Source: Tritrichomonas musculus (Eukaryota > Parabasalia > Tritrichomonadida > Tritrichomonadidae). Taken from it: a DNA stretch of 64,000 bases. The stretch is taken from the NCBI GenBank assembly GCA_039105265.1, contig JAPFFF010000037.1:1-64000 (forward strand), written 5' to 3'. The notes beneath the pieces are model-generated. The model had not been told where the DNA came from. It did not search any database and saw only the letters and a program-made list of their open reading frames with translations. Below, in pieces: positions 8,876 through 17,896 of the stretch (position 1 is its first letter; each line of letters opens with the position of its first letter). A program made the translations under genes and the position numbers.

Positions 8876-9406
8876 TTATTGAGTTTTCTTTGTTTTTCTT
8901 GATTTCTTTCTCTTTCTTTTATTCAATTTCGCTATATGTGCTTCTGCTTCGTCCACATATTTACTTCTGTTCTGATATATTTTATAAGCAGCTGGCTTTC
9001 TCGAATAATGAATGCGTGGAAAATCTGCATACATTACATTACTACCTAACGGATTAGGTTGTCTTTCTGCTATATTCTTTTCTAATGCTGCCTTTACTTC
9101 TCCTTCTTTTATTCCACTTGCTATTGTTGTCAATCCTTTACCTATACCTATTGCTGCTGGATTACCCGTTATTGTTCCAAAAGCTTGTGTTGCTCCTCCT
9201 ACGGTATTTAATATTGGTGCCTTATTTTTCCAAGCCCATTTACCAGCTTTACCAACTGCACTATCACCAATGAATTTACTTACTTTCCCAAAACCAGATT
9301 TTACAGAATTCCATGCATTATTTATAAATTTCCCAAAAGTACTACCACCAGAATCTGGTGTAGTAGATTGAATATATTTTCCAGAATCTATAGTTCCTGA
9401 AGGCAT
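8876..9406 (-). CDS. Glycine/alanine-rich virion-type protein, 176 residues (M1)
   Basis: Begins MPSGTIDSGKYIQST like the M2 protein at 16510-17013. It has amphipathic, Gly/Ala-rich helices (for example VGKAGKWAWKNKAPIL and PAAIGIGKGLTTIASGI), the conserved DFPRIHYSRKPAAYKIY block, and a lysine/arginine-rich tail. It resembles in composition the membrane-active or internal minor capsid proteins (pVI-like) of adenoviruses and Polintons; homology is not shown. It lies between the packaging ATPase and the 177-residue protein and starts in a TAAATG context. Confidence 0.7.
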   Translation of the reverse strand: MPSGTIDSGKYIQSTTPDSGGSTFGKFINNAWNSVKSGFGKVSKFIGDSAVGKAGKWAWKNKAPILNTVGGATQAFGTITGNPAAIGIGKGLTTIASGIKEGEVKAALEKNIAERQPNPLGSNVMYADFPRIHYSRKPAAYKIYQNRSKYVDEAEAHIAKLNKRKRKKSRKTKKTQ

Positions 9407-9423
9407 TTAATTTACAAATAAAA

Positions 9424-10281
9424 CTACTTTTCAAAGTAATATTTATTGGCGGTTATGTTCATAATAAATTTTGAATGAAGATCTCTATGCTGTAAATATT
9501 CTTTTACCGTCTTCTTGATATTAAGGTTGTTATTTGTTTGTTGAAGCAAGGAAGTAAAATCTTCTTCTGAGTATCCACTATAGCATATGATATCCGTGGC
9601 CAATCTTTTTGCATTTATGTGTACGAATCTGATTGTCTGAATAGCCATGATGCAGGTAATATTATAATGTCTTGTCTTGGTTAATAGTCTAAGGAATTCA
9701 GTATTATTATGTGTTAACAAATCGCTTCCTGCACAGTCATCCAATATTATTAGTGTGTTATATGGGTAAGAAGAGGTTTGGTATTTTACTAACTTATTGG
9801 CTATATATACTATTCTATCATCTATTTCTTGGAGGGAGTGCTTGTTTATAAGTCTCTGCATTTCTTCATTTGTTTCCTTCATTTTAGATAATACATGTTT
9901 AACCATTGCATAATATTTTATTTTTCTTTTGAGGTGTTTCTTTAGGTAATCCATCAATTGGGCTTCATTAAGATATACTATTGGTGTCTTTACCTCTTTA
10001 CTCATTGCCTCAGCCGTTTTGTCTGCTTTTCCAGAACTTGAGCAAAATATTATTTTTTGATAGTACGGATGCTTAAATAGACGTTCAGTAATTAGTATGT
10101 GTTTCCACAACCAATAACTCTTACCTGCACCTGGTTTACCAATAAGAAAATAAATTCCATTCGTACTAAAAGGGTAGGAAGGATGGAGAGGTTTCATCAG
10201 TGCTGCCTCTATCTCTTTCTGGTTCTTCTTCATTGTCTTTTGGATTAAGGATTCCACTTCTTTCATTATTTGTTTAGACAT
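9424..10281 (-). CDS. Genome packaging ATPase, FtsK/HerA (A32-like) (M1)
   Basis: 285 residues. Walker A GKPGAGKS at 48-55, Walker B LIILDDCAG around 176-184, and an AIQT sensor-like block follow the A32-type packaging ATPase pattern of Polintons and large DNA viruses. It should pump the element DNA into preformed capsids. It is nearly identical to the M2 copy (17029-17886) and clearly homologous to M3 (52047-52913). It lies between the integrase and the Gly/Ala-rich protein in a tight minus-strand cluster. Start in TAAATG context. Confidence 0.92.
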   Translation of the reverse strand: MSKQIMKEVESLIQKTMKKNQKEIEAALMKPLHPSYPFSTNGIYFLIGKPGAGKSYWLWKHILITERLFKHPYYQKIIFCSSSGKADKTAEAMSKEVKTPIVYLNEAQLMDYLKKHLKRKIKYYAMVKHVLSKMKETNEEMQRLINKHSLQEIDDRIVYIANKLVKYQTSSYPYNTLIILDDCAGSDLLTHNNTEFLRLLTKTRHYNITCIMAIQTIRFVHINAKRLATDIICYSGYSEEDFTSLLQQTNNNLNIKKTVKEYLQHRDLHSKFIMNITANKYYFEK

Positions 10282-10291
10282 TTAATATTCG

Positions 10292-11377
10292 TTAAATCCA
10301 CTTTTTTATTCCATTGGGTATATTTTTCTTCTTTGACCAGTAATCTACTTCAAGATTAGATAGCTTTGTTGGAGCACCTTCTCGTAAATTTTTAGCCGGT
10401 ATGATGTCTTCTGTTCCTTCGCTGTATTTAATTTTATATTTGTTCTTTGTTGTATCATAAGAAATAATCTTCTCCACAATACCTCTCTTGCCTCCCTTAA
10501 GTGTTTGTGCAATATTTTTGTTTTGTGTCTTGATTAACCTATAACCAGGGAGTTTGTCTATTGACTCATCTTTGGACTTAATTATAAATTGGTTCCCAGC
10601 CTTTGAATCAACTATATATGCTTCCTTGCTTACCTTGTTCCTGCGCTTCGAAAATGGCTCCTTGGCCTGAATAATTCTAACTCTATCATTTGGTTTAAAG
10701 TCATATGGATTGTTTTGCGACTTGGTTTTTACATATTCTTTTTCATCTTTCTCTGTCATCTCGTTTGGTATCTTATAGTCCAATGATCTGTGGGGAGAAT
10801 TGTTGTATGAATCTATTAAACTATCCATTTCTTTCTCATTGATGAACCTGTTCTCGCCTACCATGTCTCTAATCGTTCTCATGAACCTATTTATGATACC
10901 TAGTACATTATGATTATTATCCTCGGTAGTAGTGTAAACAATATTTTTGGTCTTCATCAACTGTAATACATCATTGGACAAGTAAGCAGCATCCTGGTCT
11001 GATGTTATCGAATAGACATCTGGCTCGTCCTCAAAAAATTTATTTAATGCCTTGACTACTTCTTTTGCACCTTTCCCCTTCATTGGATAACAATATGCTT
11101 TTCTTGTGTTAATATTAATTAGCATCAAATAGTTGAGACCATCCTTTGTCTTATCATTGATGAATGTGTCCATTTGATATCCCCCAGAGTGTTTAGAATA
11201 GATATTCATAAACTTTGCCTTTGGTACCTTTACATCATGTACTATCTTCCTTAAATAATCTAATGCGGCTTCTTCTGTGAATCCATATCGTTTTGCGAGT
11301 GGAACAAATTTAGAGGCAGATCTCCAAGGAAAAAAAGAATGAAGCTCATTAATTGTCTTAAAATGCTTTTTGTTCAT
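10292..11377 (-). CDS. Retroviral-type (rve) integrase (M1)
   Basis: 361 residues. The catalytic core is recognised from GYQMDTFIND (about 67-76), ITSDQDAAYLS (about 124-134) and the NHNVLGIINRFMRTIRD block near 155. After the core come an SH3-like basic segment (PNDRVRIIQAKEPFSKRRN) and a C-terminal chromo/Tudor-like stretch (KYKIKYSEGTEDIIPAKNL). It inserts the linear element into host DNA. It is about as long as the M2 and M3 integrases and lies between the minor capsid and ATPase genes, with 10-12 base gaps. Start in TAAATG context. Confidence 0.92.
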   Translation of the reverse strand: MNKKHFKTINELHSFFPWRSASKFVPLAKRYGFTEEAALDYLRKIVHDVKVPKAKFMNIYSKHSGGYQMDTFINDKTKDGLNYLMLININTRKAYCYPMKGKGAKEVVKALNKFFEDEPDVYSITSDQDAAYLSNDVLQLMKTKNIVYTTTEDNNHNVLGIINRFMRTIRDMVGENRFINEKEMDSLIDSYNNSPHRSLDYKIPNEMTEKDEKEYVKTKSQNNPYDFKPNDRVRIIQAKEPFSKRRNKVSKEAYIVDSKAGNQFIIKSKDESIDKLPGYRLIKTQNKNIAQTLKGGKRGIVEKIISYDTTKNKYKIKYSEGTEDIIPAKNLREGAPTKLSNLEVDYWSKKKNIPNGIKKWI

Positions 11378-11388
11378 TTAAATTAGTC

Positions 11389-12639
11389 TTAAACATACAT
11401 CAATTTCTTATTGAATGGCATGAATTGCATCTCAATATAAAATGTTTCATTATTTGGTATCTTTACTGGTATCTGATTATGACGCCCTGAATAAAACTCT
11501 ATCCAAAATCGTTGATCAGTTGAGTTTAGCTTGAAGTATTTGATTGGGTTAAATATAACTTTACTATTTCCTAAGTAACCTTTTGATGATTGTTCTGCTA
11601 TTGATGAATATATTTTACAGCTAACTCTATCCCAAACATCTTCGAATATTATTTCTCTCATCCATTTTCCTTCATATCTAATAGTATTCCCATTTTTGTC
11701 TTCAATCGGATTATCTAAATCCATGTATTTGTTTGGATTATTTTGAAAAGGTTCAAAACCAACATTAAATACATCTGCTAAATCATAAATACTATTAACA
11801 GAATTATCTTGTATACCATTTTCAAAAGGTCTTATACGAAAGCTGATTGATAGGTCAATATAAAAAGGATTATTTTCATCTTCATTCCACATCGAATACA
11901 TTATTTCAATAAATTTCTTTTTATCATAATCATAATATCCGTCCATACCAACATCCCTTAAATTAAAAACAGGTTGTCCAACTAATTTTTTTGATTCCTC
12001 TAATTCATCAATTTTTCTTCTTAAATCCCAGCTCTCATTTATTAAATTTTGCTTCTGAAGTGTTTTTTGTGCGATTTCATCTAAGTTCGTACTATTTGCT
12101 ATTTCGATATCAAGTTGTAGTGTTTCATCCATTTTCTTATTGATATCTTCTTCTAATTTCTCTTTTTGTTTATCAATAGATGAATGAAGAAATTTATTTA
12201 ATGCAATTGGAGCAACATTATATTTTTCAAACTCTGTTCTTAAGAAATATTTCAAATCAATTAATATTTCCCTTAAATCTTTTTCTGTAGGAATCCAAGA
12301 AATTACATCATAAAATAATTCTGATTTCCTATCATTTGGAATAGATAAATAAAGATCATCATATGTTTGATTTGGGTTGTTTAGCTTTAAGTCATCATAA
12401 TCTTTCTTATAATATTTTCTGATTCCTATTGTATAAGAAATTTTTCTTCTTCTACTATTTGTCCATATATTTCTTACGCCTATTATTGATTCCCCTCTAT
12501 TTGAAGTAACCCAATCTTGAGGATAATTAAAATAAAAACGATTAGGTCTTGTTTTATCTCGTTCCCCATCTTCTAAAAAGTAAGCATATTCAATTGGAAT
12601 AGGTGTTGTTTCTTCAGCCGGATTAAGTACTGGATACAT
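11389..12639 (-). CDS. Minor capsid (penton-like) protein (M1)
   Basis: 416 residues, taking MYPVLNPAEE as the start because the M2 copy begins MYPTLNPAEE. Conserved blocks shared with M2 and M3 are the N-terminal EYAYFLEDG, RGESIIGVRN, and the C-terminal SSIAEQSSKGYLGNSKV, KYFKLNSTDQRFWIEFYSGR and PNNETFYIEMQFMPF. This is the usual pattern of the Polinton minor capsid protein, a penton at capsid vertices. A coiled-coil insert (about 150-230) is present in M1 and M2 but not in M3. It is the outermost gene of the cluster. Confidence 0.82.
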   Translation of the reverse strand: MYPVLNPAEETTPIPIEYAYFLEDGERDKTRPNRFYFNYPQDWVTSNRGESIIGVRNIWTNSRRRKISYTIGIRKYYKKDYDDLKLNNPNQTYDDLYLSIPNDRKSELFYDVISWIPTEKDLREILIDLKYFLRTEFEKYNVAPIALNKFLHSSIDKQKEKLEEDINKKMDETLQLDIEIANSTNLDEIAQKTLQKQNLINESWDLRRKIDELEESKKLVGQPVFNLRDVGMDGYYDYDKKKFIEIMYSMWNEDENNPFYIDLSISFRIRPFENGIQDNSVNSIYDLADVFNVGFEPFQNNPNKYMDLDNPIEDKNGNTIRYEGKWMREIIFEDVWDRVSCKIYSSIAEQSSKGYLGNSKVIFNPIKYFKLNSTDQRFWIEFYSGRHNQIPVKIPNNETFYIEMQFMPFNKKLMYV

Positions 12640-12911
12640 TTTTATAAAAATATAAAAACAAAAGTGCAAAAACCAACCCTGAGAGGCCTTTTTCTGAATT
12701 ACTTATAAAAGAGATCTACTTCAAATGAAATCCTTATTGAAAGGAGCCGTCCGTTAACTAGGGGAAGTTAATGGCCTCGATCAGGAAGATGGAAACTTAA
12801 CTCAATAAGTTTTTTGTTTGCGGAATAATTGTTAACGAACAACTCACAACTTGGCCACAAATCCAAGTTTTCACAGATTTCACTCAAAGTCCACTCTTTC
12901 TCATAACTCAG

Positions 12912-12983
12912 AAAAAATGCGTTCCGGATATATGTCGAACCTAGGATGTTAGGTAGGGAGTTTAACCATTACGACACACGCAT
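12912..12983 (-). ncRNA. tRNA-like Pol III-type module 1
   Basis: On the minus strand, an A-box-like TCGTAATGGTTAA, a B-box-like GGTTCGACATAT, six-base complementary ends (ATGCGT with ACGCAT) and an immediate T6 run, the Pol III stop signal. Total length is near that of a tRNA, but the T arm does not fold correctly, so it is not a functional tRNA; a tRNA-derived SINE head or relic is more likely. Confidence 0.35.
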
Positions 12984-13110
12984 AGACAAAGATGGAAACT
13001 CGATTTTGAATAAATATAAAACCAAATAAATATTGAAATATATTCTAATAGCTCAAATAATATATTCAGAATTTAGTTTTAAAAATAAACCATCCAAAAA
13101 TATTCTTGTA

Positions 13111-13183
13111 TGGGGTCATAGCTCAATGGAAATATTTGGTGGAAAGTTACATGGTTCGAAAAATAGAAAGTCCGACATTTTTT
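13111..13183 (+). ncRNA. tRNA-like Pol III-type module 2
   Basis: On the plus strand, TCATAGCTCAATGG resembles an A box, ATGGTTCGAAA resembles a B box about 40 bases later, and a T6 run closes the module after GTCCGACA. The spacing and the closing TCCGRA-T6 resemble module 1 on the opposite strand. Stems are poor, so again it is a relic or SINE-like head rather than a tRNA gene. Confidence 0.3.
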
Positions 13184-13337
13184 ATAAAAATTAATTTTAA
13201 TAAATTATAACCATAACCTTGTAAAAATAATAAAAAATTTTATCTATCAATTTATTAATAAAATTTTCTTTCACAAATATTATAATTTTAAAGGAAAAAA
13301 TTTTATTTATCAATTTTGAAAATTTTAAGGTTGTTAC

Positions 13338-13392
13338 TGTACAGTAAGTGTACAGTGACTGTACAGTAAGTGTACAGTAAGTGTACAGTACC
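13338..13392. repeat. 11-base tandem repeat, 5 copies
   Basis: Five head-to-tail copies of tgtacagtaag, with one variant (tgtacagtgac) and a final tgtacagtacc. Each contains the palindrome TGTACA. No gene spans it convincingly. Confidence 0.9.
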
Positions 13393-13885
13393 AAAATTTA
13401 TATTCAAAAAGTGGAACAAAAATTTTGAAAAATTAATTAAAATCAATAACAAAATAATAAAAATTTAAATTCAAAAAGTGAAAAATAATATTAAAATATC
13501 TTGGTGTCTAGTTAACTTTTTAAGAATATTTTTATAAAATCTTTTCAAAATATTTGAGAGAAAAAAATATACTTCTGGCATAAAAATATTTGAGAGAAAA
13601 TATTAACTCAATCAAAACTCAATTTTTCGGGGTCGTGCCTATACAAGAAATACCGTATTTTTGGGTGTAGAATTCAAAAAACACCATTAGAAAGCTCAAA
13701 AACTACACCATACCTTTAAATCTGATGGTGTGGTCATTTGTATAGTGTTGTATAAAAAAATTAATAGAAATATTGAAAAACGACAATGTACTTGAACTTG
13801 AGGGACGGGGGTGGGAAGTTAGCTAATGTAGATAGGGTGTACTTACGATAGGTTTTTCAGTAGGTATTTGGCCGGAAGCTGAGGC

Positions 13886-13954
13886 CCAAGCGAGGGTGTA
13901 CCTGAGCTTGGTGGCGAAGCGTGTAGGCGGTGGTGAAGTATGAGACACCGCCTA
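13886..13954. repeat. GC-rich hairpin pair, left of M2
   Basis: Two hairpins in a row: CCAAGC/GCTTGG (13886-13891 and 13906-13911) and TAGGCGGTG/CACCGCCTA (13924-13932 and 13946-13954). The same order and similar stem sequences occur at the other side of M2 (20447-20520). Confidence 0.7.
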
Positions 13955-13968
13955 TACTTAACTACTTG

Positions 13969-15051
13969 CTTCTCTGGAAATAGACAAAATATGGAATCAA
14001 CAAAACGAGGAGTGATTGTGCATGTGGATTTATCATTGGGATTCTTTAATGGGCTCGTAGTAGTGTAAACAGAAATTGTTTGAGTTGGAAATGTAAGTGG
14101 ATGTGTTGGGTCAGAATATCTTTGTACGAGACTGGAATAAATATTGTCTTCAATACCAAAGCACGGTATAATAGATGAACATTCTGTGATGGTATATTTA
14201 GTGACTTGAAATGCTCTGGTTGTTTCTGTTAGTACTTTATCTTTTAATTCTGTGTACATAATAATTGGTTCTTCAATTGGTGTAAATTCATTTGTGATGA
14301 TTGGTAATGTGTATGTTGAATTAACAACATGATTACTTTCAAAACTTTTTCCTGGGCCGATAGGACAGCATTCCATTCCAGCACATGAAAAGAATAATCT
14401 TAGTTCTATCTTACCTGCAAATGCTGGGAGATATTTAATATTAGATAATGGTAAGAACCTTCTTAAATCTATCTTGAGATGGATTTTATATGTTTTTTCA
14501 TTCCATTTATCTCCAAAATCAACAATGAATCCTGTTCTGCTACCTGATTTACCATTCCATATGTCTTTATGTCTGGCTTTAGAATAAACATCTGCTCTCT
14601 TTGTTGTTTCATTAGCACAACAAGCTGTTAAAAATGATTCTTCACAACCAAAATTCTGGGTATAGATGGTGATGCCATTTGCTACAATTTCATATTTCTC
14701 TACAGCATCTCTTGCATCTTTGAAGCCAAACCAAACTTTATTAAATTGGTAATCACCATCTATTGTTGCTGTGATATCTTGTCCTGCAGCTTCTTTAATA
14801 CTAACTTCCATATCAGCTCTAATAAATCCATTGTATATATCTGCTGTATTGTTAGTATTTGGAGATATTATAGCACTCGTATATGAGCCTTGAGGAATTG
14901 GAGGAGATGGTGAATATGATGTTTGTGGACTGATTGTGTATTGTTTATTGGTATCGCTTAATGCTATACAATTATCGACGATATCAAAATATGATGCAAT
15001 TTGTGTACATGTTTCAGCTGATGTTCTGAGTTCAATTTCTGGATTCAACAT
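13969..15051 (-). pseudogene. Major capsid protein, incomplete copy (M2)
   Basis: Matches the M1 major capsid protein closely from MLNPEIELRTSAETC onward, including QNFGCEESFLTACCANE and FLPLSNIKYLPAFAGKI. Only part of the gene is present. The start lies in a TAAATG context, 18 bases after the start of the upstream accessory gene cluster's last gene ends. Confidence 0.8.
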
Positions 15052-15069
15052 TTATAAAAAAATAAAATT

Positions 15070-15732
15070 TCAACACATATCAGAGAAAATATTATTACGT
15101 CTTCTACGAATAGGCTGAGGCTGAATTTGAGGTGGGGGAGGAGCAGGCTCTTCTGGTTCTTCTATGTCGTTGGGCTCCTGAATATATTGTGGCTGGGTAT
15201 ACTGATAATATGGCTTTCTCATTTGTTTTTGCACCACTTCTTTAATCATCTTTTTTTGTTCTTTCTTAGCCTTTTCATTTTTGAATTCTTCTCCCAATAG
15301 CTTTAATTGATTTAATATCTCGATATTTATTGTTGGATCCTCCGCTTGTCGGAGGCAGCGAGTGCTCGCAGCTTCGTTGGCAAAGCCAACTTCACTGCGC
15401 GAATAAATAGAATTATTTAATTGTGGTGCTTGTGATTTTGTTCTAGTGATTTTTTTCGGCTGCAGAGCAGACCCTCGCTGAAGAGCAAGTGGTAGTGGCT
15501 TTACAGGAGGTTCCTCTGTAGACTCTACTGTTGGTTCTTCATCTTGTGGTTCAGTAGCTGCTGGTTCACTTGGGGGTTCAACTGGTGGTTTATTTAATGG
15601 TTCCTTACGAGGTCTAACTATATATTTTCCTTCTGTTTTAGTAGGAAAAACTTCATATTCTTCATCATCTCTACCATTTAACCATTTTTGTATCACTTGT
15701 AATCTTTTGCTTTGAGGCACTCTTTTGCTCAT
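15070..15732 (-). CDS. Accessory virion-type protein with palindromic insert (M2)
   Basis: 220 residues, homologue of 8311-8844 and 50975-51526. It keeps the SKRLQVIQKWLNGR N-terminus, the DPTINIEILNQLKLLGEE helix and the arginine-rich RRRRNNIFSDM end. The variable middle is longer than in M1 and M3 and contains a peptide (SEVGFANEAASTRCLRQAE) encoded by consecutive small palindromes at 15339-15389, inserted without disturbing the frame. A minor virion role is inferred from position only. Confidence 0.7.
   Translation of the reverse strand: MSKRVPQSKRLQVIQKWLNGRDDEEYEVFPTKTEGKYIVRPRKEPLNKPPVEPPSEPAATEPQDEEPTVESTEEPPVKPLPLALQRGSALQPKKITRTKSQAPQLNNSIYSRSEVGFANEAASTRCLRQAEDPTINIEILNQLKLLGEEFKNEKAKKEQKKMIKEVVQKQMRKPYYQYTQPQYIQEPNDIEEPEEPAPPPPQIQPQPIRRRRNNIFSDMC
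15339..15389. repeat. Palindromic protein-coding insert
   Basis: Three consecutive hairpins: CCTCCGcttgtCGGAGG (15339-15355), GCGAGtgCTCGC (15358-15369) and TTGGCaaaGCCAA (15377-15389). All lie inside an open gene where the M1 and M3 homologues have no such sequence. The 15-mer gcgagtgctcgcagc is identical to 3608-3622. Confidence 0.75.
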
Positions 15733-15791
15733 TTATGAGCTTTAAAAAAATGTTTATATTTGCTTGCTATTACATGAATTTGTTTGAGTTT

Positions 15792-16481
15792 TCACCTTCT
15801 TGCTTTTCTTCGTCTTTTGATAACATATTTTTTGTTTCGATATATTTTATAGCTAGCCGGCTTTCTTGAATAATGAATTCGTGGATAGTTCAAATAATTT
15901 AGATAGTAATTACCTAATATATCTCTATTTAAGTCTCCTAATTTCATTTTCAATTCTTTCTCCCTATCTTTGTTTTCTATTCTCTCGAAACCATTTCCTA
16001 TTGTGTTCATTGTTTTGGCTCCTGCCTTTAAATATTTATTATCAGTTGCTTCACCTATAGCTTCTGCGATTTCACCACCAGTTTTAAATATCTCGCCTTT
16101 ATTATCCCATGCCCATTTTAATCTATCCTTTGCTTTCTTTACCTCTTCATCATTATTTTTTGACTTTCCATCTGTGATTTTATCATATGCTCTATTTATT
16201 TTGTTCATAAACTTCCCTACTATCCCTTCTGAATTTGTTTTTGTAGTAGTCATAGGAGGTGGTACTGGAGGTGGAGCTGGTGTAGGAGGTGGTATAGCCT
16301 GCGGAGCAGATGCTTGCTTTGCAAATGGAGGAGGTTCTTCACTAGATTTTCTTCCAGTTAATTTGTTATATGCATTACTTATCATATTTGATATTTTATC
16401 ACTTATCCCTCCAATTGGTTCTTCTGTTCCATCACTTCGTAGAGTAGGTGGACTTCCAACACTAAATAACTCAAAAGACAT
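15792..16481 (-). CDS. Gly/Pro-rich virion-type protein, 229 residues (M2 only)
   Basis: Paralogue of the neighbouring 16510-17013 protein: both carry a tryptophan block (WAWDNKGEIFKTGGE here), the KAGAKTMNTIGNGFERIENK segment and a C-terminal NYPRIHYSRKPASYKIYRN block with a basic tail. Here the N-terminal half also has a proline stretch (PPPTPAPPPVPPP) and a repeated motif ending in AYNKLTGRKS and AYDKITDGKS. It looks like a duplicated and diverged copy; M1 has only one gene at this place. Role probably an internal or membrane-active capsid component, by position and composition only. Confidence 0.65.
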   Translation of the reverse strand: MSFELFSVGSPPTLRSDGTEEPIGGISDKISNMISNAYNKLTGRKSSEEPPPFAKQASAPQAIPPPTPAPPPVPPPMTTTKTNSEGIVGKFMNKINRAYDKITDGKSKNNDEEVKKAKDRLKWAWDNKGEIFKTGGEIAEAIGEATDNKYLKAGAKTMNTIGNGFERIENKDREKELKMKLGDLNRDILGNYYLNYLNYPRIHYSRKPASYKIYRNKKYVIKRRRKARR

Positions 16482-16509
16482 TTAATTGGAAACAAAATTG
16501 ACTGCGGGC

Positions 16510-17013
16510 TCACTTCTTTGATTTCTTTTTCTTTTTACTACTTGTCGAGCCCTGTCTTTGTTGATACTCTATTTTCCTCTTCAATTGTTCTATTTTTGCT
16601 TCTTCTCCATCATCAAACATATTTCTTTTCTGATATAATGCTGTTGGTTTCCTTCCATAATGAATACGTGGAAAATCAGAATAGGCTACATATTTGTTTC
16701 CAAATAGACGACCATTCCTTTCCTCTAATAATTTTTCCAACTCACTTTTTTTTGTTCTGTTTTCCATTCTCTCTAAACCATTACCTGCTGCCTGTGCACC
16801 TGCTCCTGCGGCCATTAAAATAGGATTCCCTATTGTTGCTCCAATATCTTTAACTGCTTCTCCTCCTGTTTTTAATATCTCTGCTTTATTATTCCAAACC
16901 CAATTTGTTGCATCTTTAACTCCTCTCATAAATCTTCCAAAAGTACCACCACCAGAATCTGGTGGTGCTGTAGATTGAATATATTTTCCAGAATCAATAG
17001 TTCCTGACGGCAT
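16510..17013 (-). CDS. Gly/Ala-rich virion-type protein, 167 residues (M2)
   Basis: Starts MPSGTIDSGKYIQST, like the M1 protein at 8876-9406. It has WVWNNKAEILKTGGEAVKDI, a Gly/Ala-rich amphipathic helix (GNPILMAAGAGAQAAGNG), the DFPRIHYGRKPTALY block and a lysine-rich tail. A pVI-like internal capsid role is possible but unproven. Start in TAAATG context, just upstream of the ATPase in genome order. Confidence 0.7.
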   Translation of the reverse strand: MPSGTIDSGKYIQSTAPPDSGGGTFGRFMRGVKDATNWVWNNKAEILKTGGEAVKDIGATIGNPILMAAGAGAQAAGNGLERMENRTKKSELEKLLEERNGRLFGNKYVAYSDFPRIHYGRKPTALYQKRNMFDDGEEAKIEQLKRKIEYQQRQGSTSSKKKKKSKK

Positions 17014-17028
17014 TTATTATAAATAAAA

Positions 17029-17886
17029 CTATGACTCAAAGTAATATTTGTTGGCTGTTATATTGCAAATAAATTTATCGTGAGGTTCTCTATGCTGCAA
17101 ATATTCTTTAACCGTCTTTTTGATATTTAGATTGTTATTCGTTTGTTGAAGCAATGATGTAAAATCTTCTTCGGAATATCCACTATAACATATCAAATCT
17201 GTAGCCAATCTCTTTGCGTTTATGTGGACGAATCGAATTGTTTGAATAGCCATAATACAAGTAATATTATAGTGTCTCGTTTTGGTCAGTAGTCTTAAGA
17301 ATTCAGTATTGTTATGTGTTAATAAATCACTTCCTGCACAGTCATCTAATATTATCAGTGTGTTGTATGGATATGATGAAGTTTGGTATTTTACTAGCTT
17401 GTTTGCTATATATACTATTCTATCATCTATTTCTTGAAGAGAGTGCTTATTTATTAGTCTCTGCATTTCTTCATTTGTTTCTTTCATTCTTGATAATACA
17501 TGCTTTACCATTGCATAATATTTTATCTTTCTCTTTAGATGCTTTTTTAGGTAATCCATTAATTCTGCTTCGTTAAGATATACAATTGGTGTCTTTACAT
17601 TTTTACTCATCGCTTCTGCAGTTTTGTCCATCTTGCCGCTTGTTGAGCAAAAGATAATTTTTTGGTAGTATGGATGCTTAAATAATCTCTCTGTGATTAA
17701 AATGTGTTTCCATATCCAATAACTCTTTCCTGCACCTGGTTTGCCTATAAGAAAATAGATACCATTAGTGCTAAATGGATAGGATGGATGTAATGGTTTC
17801 ATAAGTGCAGCTTCTATTTCTTTTTGGTTTTTCTTCATTGTCTTTTGGATTAGTGATTCCACTTCTTTCATTATTTGTTTAGACAT
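17029..17886 (-). CDS. Genome packaging ATPase (M2)
   Basis: 285 residues, differing from the M1 ATPase at only a few positions. GKPGAGKS (48-55) and LIILDDCAG (about 176-184) are present. The high similarity to M1 shows that the two elements are close relatives. Start in TAAATG context. Confidence 0.92.
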   Translation of the reverse strand: MSKQIMKEVESLIQKTMKKNQKEIEAALMKPLHPSYPFSTNGIYFLIGKPGAGKSYWIWKHILITERLFKHPYYQKIIFCSTSGKMDKTAEAMSKNVKTPIVYLNEAELMDYLKKHLKRKIKYYAMVKHVLSRMKETNEEMQRLINKHSLQEIDDRIVYIANKLVKYQTSSYPYNTLIILDDCAGSDLLTHNNTEFLRLLTKTRHYNITCIMAIQTIRFVHINAKRLATDLICYSGYSEEDFTSLLQQTNNNLNIKKTVKEYLQHREPHDKFICNITANKYYFES

Positions 17887-17896
17887 TTATTTGTGG

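Larger units (their letters stand above)
1..12660. mobile_element. Maverick/Polinton M1 (cut by left window edge)
   Basis: Virus-like Polinton element recognised from its gene set: protein-primed DNA polymerase B, primase-helicase, major and minor capsid proteins, A32-type packaging ATPase and rve integrase. Polymerase and primase run on the plus strand and all later genes on the minus strand, as in Maverick M3 to the right. The left end and its terminal repeat lie outside the window. The right end is not defined; it should lie soon after the minor capsid gene, and I could not match a terminal repeat. The copy looks nearly whole within the visible part, with about one broken gene (an HNH endonuclease). 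No Ulp1-type protease is seen; it may lie beyond the left edge. Confidence 0.9.
12640..13968. other. Gene-free spacer between M1 and M2
   Basis: About 1.3 kb with no credible gene. The first 350 bases are less AT-rich and may hold the right end of M1, but I could not identify its terminal repeat. Further on are two tRNA-like modules, an 11-base tandem repeat, AT-rich sequence with short repeats of atatttgagag, and then GC-rich hairpins that abut M2. Confidence 0.6.

Noticed and set aside
9012-9371. Plus-strand frames within the capsid cluster
   Set aside because: Antisense to well-supported conserved minus-strand genes.
12917-12983. Functional tRNA gene
   Set aside because: A and B boxes and ends fit, but the T arm and anticodon arm do not fold properly.
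13197-13394. 65-codon minus-strand frame repeating TVQSLYTYC-like peptide
   Set aside because: Produced by the 11-base tandem repeat; no conservation or start signal.
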